A stretch of 64,000 nt of DNA from Gimesia algae (lineage in GTDB: Bacteria; Planctomycetota; Planctomycetia; Planctomycetales; Planctomycetaceae): the NCBI RefSeq assembly GCF_007746795.1, contig NZ_CP036343.1, forward strand, positions 7,259,029 to 7,323,028, in the 5' to 3' direction. Shown here piece after piece: positions 61,564-64,000 of the stretch. The notes beneath the pieces were generated by a model. It did not search any database and was not told where the DNA came from. It saw only the letters and a program-made list of their open reading frames with translations. Position numbers and translations under genes: made by a program. Position 1 is the first letter of the stretch. Every line of letters starts with the position of its first letter.

Positions 61564-61697
61564 CTTCTCTTTCCTTTCGCACGAATGCGTAAAATAAAAT
61601 CTCTCAACAATGTAAATTGAATCAACGCTGCTTTGCCTCAGCAGCCGTTGCTGCAAATCTTGACAAACGCCTCATAATCCCCGAACAAATCAGCGAA

Positions 61698-62216
61698 TTA
61701 TGATTCTTCCCCTTCAGAGATTGTCTTAATTTGCCCTGCAAGGGTCCCACCAGGACCTTTGATTGCCCCTGCCAACTGTGCACCCGGTCCAAGGATCCGG
61801 GAGACAATTTCGCCGATCAATTCCATTCGACCAGGGCTCTTACTCAACTTTGTAACATCTTCCGATGAAAGTGCTGTTCCCTCTGTCACACCACCTTTAA
61901 TCTCCAGCGTGCTGATGTCGGAAGCCCACCTGGTCATCTCTTTGGAGAGGGCGACGATGTCTTCCCCGCCCCAGACCAGAGTAGAAGGTCCTTTCAGAAC
62001 ATCATCCAGGCCTTCAACGCCAATATTGGCCAAAGCACGGCGTGCCAGAGAATTTTTCACGGTCAGGGCTGCAATCCCCTTTTCCTGCAGCTTGATACGA
62101 AAACCGTTGTCAGTTATCGCATCCACTTTTGCAGAATCTACTACGACGAAGTCGCGGACTTCGCTGATCTGAGATTGAATCTCGGAGATGATCATTTCTT
62201 TTACAATTTTACTCAT
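61698..62216 (-). CDS. rplJ: 50S ribosomal protein L10
   Basis: L10 anchors the L7/L12 stalk. The 172-residue product has a typical start (MSKIVKEMIISEIQSQISEVRDFVVVDSAKV), LQEKGIAALTVKNSLARRAL and the C-terminal stalk helix (SRILGPGAQLAGAIKGPGGTLAGQIKTISE). GGAAGAG precedes the ATG. It lies 134 bases before rplL and 75 bases after rplA. Confidence 0.95.
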   Translation of the reverse strand: MSKIVKEMIISEIQSQISEVRDFVVVDSAKVDAITDNGFRIKLQEKGIAALTVKNSLARRALANIGVEGLDDVLKGPSTLVWGGEDIVALSKEMTRWASDISTLEIKGGVTEGTALSSEDVTKLSKSPGRMELIGEIVSRILGPGAQLAGAIKGPGGTLAGQIKTISEGEES

Positions 62217-62291
62217 TAGATCTCTTCCAGCTTATGAAACGCCGAAAACTGTTTCTTTGTTTTGATGATGATTTCCAGATGACCGCTGCGA

Positions 62292-62996
62292 TTAGAGAGC
62301 AACTGAAATCCCAGGGCTCATTGTCGCTGAAATAGCAACATTTCGCACATATGCCCCCTTCACGGATGAAGGCCGCAGAGAATCCAGAAACTTCAGCATT
62401 GCCTGAATATTCTCTACCAGCTGACTCTCATCAAACGAGAGCTTACCGACCCGGCAATGCACGTTTCCACCAGCATCCACGCGGAACTCAACCTTACCCG
62501 CTTTGTAATCCTGAACTGCAGTACCCACATCCTGAGTCACAGTACCAGCACGAGGAGATGGCATCAGACCACGAGGCCCCAGTACACGCCCCAGTGGACC
62601 AACCACACCCATCATGTCGGGAGTCGCGATGGCCACATCGAAATCGAGCCAGCCACCTTTAATTTTTTCTGCCAGATCTTTACCACCGACTGCATCTGCA
62701 CCGGCGGCTTCAGCAGCTTCGGCGTTGGCCCCCTGAGCAAACACAACCACCCGCTGGGTCTTACCGATACCGTGTGGCAGATTAATTGAACCACGCACCA
62801 GCTGATCCGCCTGGCGAGGATCAACACCCAGCCGCACAGCCAGCTCAACAGTCTGATCCATTTTAACAGGCTTGATTTTCGCGGGCAGATCGCCTTCGAG
62901 AGACTTCAGAACTCCGACAGCCTCTTCCAGACCGACCGTACCGACACCAGCCAGTTTTTCGTTGTAAAACTTAATACGCTTGGATTGTTTTCCCAT
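62292..62996 (-). CDS. rplA: 50S ribosomal protein L1
   Basis: A 234-residue L1: [48 protein letters not shown], the second domain with [34 protein letters not shown] and the ending [34 protein letters not shown]. In other bacteria L1 regulates its own operon. It lies 95 bases after rplK. Confidence 0.96.
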   Translation of the reverse strand: MGKQSKRIKFYNEKLAGVGTVGLEEAVGVLKSLEGDLPAKIKPVKMDQTVELAVRLGVDPRQADQLVRGSINLPHGIGKTQRVVVFAQGANAEAAEAAGADAVGGKDLAEKIKGGWLDFDVAIATPDMMGVVGPLGRVLGPRGLMPSPRAGTVTQDVGTAVQDYKAGKVEFRVDAGGNVHCRVGKLSFDESQLVENIQAMLKFLDSLRPSSVKGAYVRNVAISATMSPGISVAL

Positions 62997-63091
62997 GACT
63001 CTCTATCCGACTAAACGTGAGATGGATTTATAAATTTTCGCCTGCATTAAAGCGTGAACCCTTCCTGACAGAAGGCATTCAGCAGACCAGT

Positions 63092-63517
63092 TTATTTTTC
63101 GACTTCAAGGCCCATGCTGCGAGCAGTACCGGCGATAATCTTGGCAGCCTGATCAATGTCGGGAGCATTCAGATCCTCGAACTTGGTCTTGGCAATCTCC
63201 TTCAACTGGGCCACAGTCACAGTACCGACCTTATTCTTCTTGGGATTGCCTGAACCTTTCGCAATCTGAGCAGCCTGCTTCAGCAACACAGCAGCCGGCG
63301 GACTCTTCAGAATAAAGTCAAACGAACGATCGTTGTAGACACTGATCACAACAGGAATTGTGGTCCCGGCCATATCCTTAGTACGTTCGTTGAACTGCTG
63401 CACGAACTGACCAATATTGACACCGTGAGGCCCCAGGGCTGTACCAACAGGCGGAGCCGGAGTCGCTGCGCCACCGGGAATCTGAACTTTTACTTCTGTA
63501 ACAAGCTGCTTAGCCAT
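63092..63517 (-). CDS. rplK: 50S ribosomal protein L11
   Basis: A 141-residue L11, the thiostrepton-binding protein of the GTPase centre: [72 protein letters not shown]. The ATG at 63517 is preferred over an in-frame TTG five codons earlier. Confidence 0.96.
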   Translation of the reverse strand: MAKQLVTEVKVQIPGGAATPAPPVGTALGPHGVNIGQFVQQFNERTKDMAGTTIPVVISVYNDRSFDFILKSPPAAVLLKQAAQIAKGSGNPKKNKVGTVTVAQLKEIAKTKFEDLNAPDIDQAAKIIAGTARSMGLEVEK

Positions 63518-63586
63518 TCGACCGACTTTCAAAACACTTTATAAATAGATGAATCTTTACCGTTTAACACAGAGCCGGACGGCTCG

Positions 63587-64000
63587 TTAAACTTTTTCAA
63601 TTTGCCAGTACTCCAACTCCGTCGGAGTCGGACGACTGAATATTTCAATCAGGACGGTTACTTTGCCACTGGCTTCATCAACCGCGTCGATGGTTCCCTC
63701 AAACCCTTCGAAGGTGGCATCCTTCACCTTGACCACATCACCCACTTGAAAATCCAGTTTAATTTTGACCGGAGTCTCTTCTTTTGACTCTTCGCGTCCC
63801 AGCATGCGGGCAATTTCATGCTCCTGCATGGGAATCGGCTTACCTGCAGCCCCGGTAAAGTCCCCGACTCCATTCGTGGAACGCACCAGATACCAACTGT
63901 CATCATTCAGTTCGACCTGGATCATCAGATAACCGGGATACAGTTTTCGCTCAAAGACCCGTTTTTTTCCGCCTTTTGTTTCTACTACCTTTTCGGTGGG
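63587..64000 (-). CDS. nusG: transcription termination/antitermination protein NusG, 3' part
   Basis: The C-terminal 137 codons of NusG: the N-terminal domain piece [34 protein letters not shown] and the KOW domain [51 protein letters not shown]. The reading frame stays open to the right edge, so the first part (and probably secE beyond it) lies outside the window. It heads the rplK-A-J-L transcript, 69 bases upstream of rplK. Confidence 0.94.
   Translation of the reverse strand, partial: PTEKVVETKGGKKRVFERKLYPGYLMIQVELNDDSWYLVRSTNGVGDFTGAAGKPIPMQEHEIARMLGREESKEETPVKIKLDFQVGDVVKVKDATFEGFEGTIDAVDEASGKVTVLIEIFSRPTPTELEYWQIEKV

Overview
The window looks like chromosome from a planctomycete of roughly 50% G+C, most like Gimesia/Planctomyces. 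Three things point there: ribosomal proteins with planctomycete-type extensions, secretin-like and BON-domain secreted proteins, and many small lipoproteins and DUF proteins of the kind common in that group. The genus is inferred from sequence style, not from a database search. No tRNA, rRNA, CRISPR array, insertion sequence or prophage was recognised.

Bases 1-34,200 are a mixed-strand accessory and housekeeping region. It opens with the 5' part of ispD, a sigma-54-type activator (907-2406) and an exported VOC-fold protein. Three tandem paralogous exported beta-propeller proteins (3319-6204) converge on a BlaI/BlaR1-type repressor/protease pair (6185-9887), and their 3' ends overlap it. The pair carries a textbook BlaI operator dyad at 9898-9943. 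Its BlaR1 partner has a secretin-like C-terminal half of about 700 residues instead of a penicillin-binding sensor. Next come a DUF2617-like protein, a Tyr-rich secreted protein, a CPBP protease/HD-GYP operon, serine acetyltransferase, an FHA protein, an ExbD-like coiled-coil protein, bioD, a zinc-ribbon membrane protein, DegP/HtrA, RNase III, a transglutaminase lipoprotein, a BON-domain protein, a lipoprotein, an SDR reductase, a PcfJ-like protein, an exported alpha/beta hydrolase and a small HExxH protein. Several genes end in clear intrinsic terminators.

Bases 34,273-64,000 are one long minus-strand block of translation and transcription genes. In transcription order they are nusG (partial)-rplK-rplA-rplJ-rplL, rpoB-rpoC, rpsL-rpsG, fusA, then the S10/spc/alpha clusters rpsJ-rplC-D-W-B-rpsS-rplV-rpsC-rplP-rpmC-rpsQ-rplN-X-E-rpsH-rplF-R-rpsE-rplO-secY-(small ORF)-rpmJ-rpsM-rpsK-rpoA-rplQ, ending in a strong terminator at 34,273-34,319. 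The usual members tuf, rpsN, rpmD, adk, map, infA and rpsD are absent from their normal places. Internal terminators (61,091-61,126; 51,209-51,259) and sigma70-like promoters (61,022-61,050; 52,349-52,377; 48,786-48,814; 37,575-37,604) divide the block into separate transcription units.

The points most worth following up are the BlaR1-secretin fusion with its operator, natural Arg88 in S12 (the position whose K88R change gives streptomycin resistance elsewhere), insertions and an acidic tail in L17, the long rpoB leader, and a 46-codon ORF between secY and rpmJ. I saw no convincing wholly new multi-gene system. The BlaI/BlaR1-secretin pair with the triple propeller cluster is the nearest candidate.
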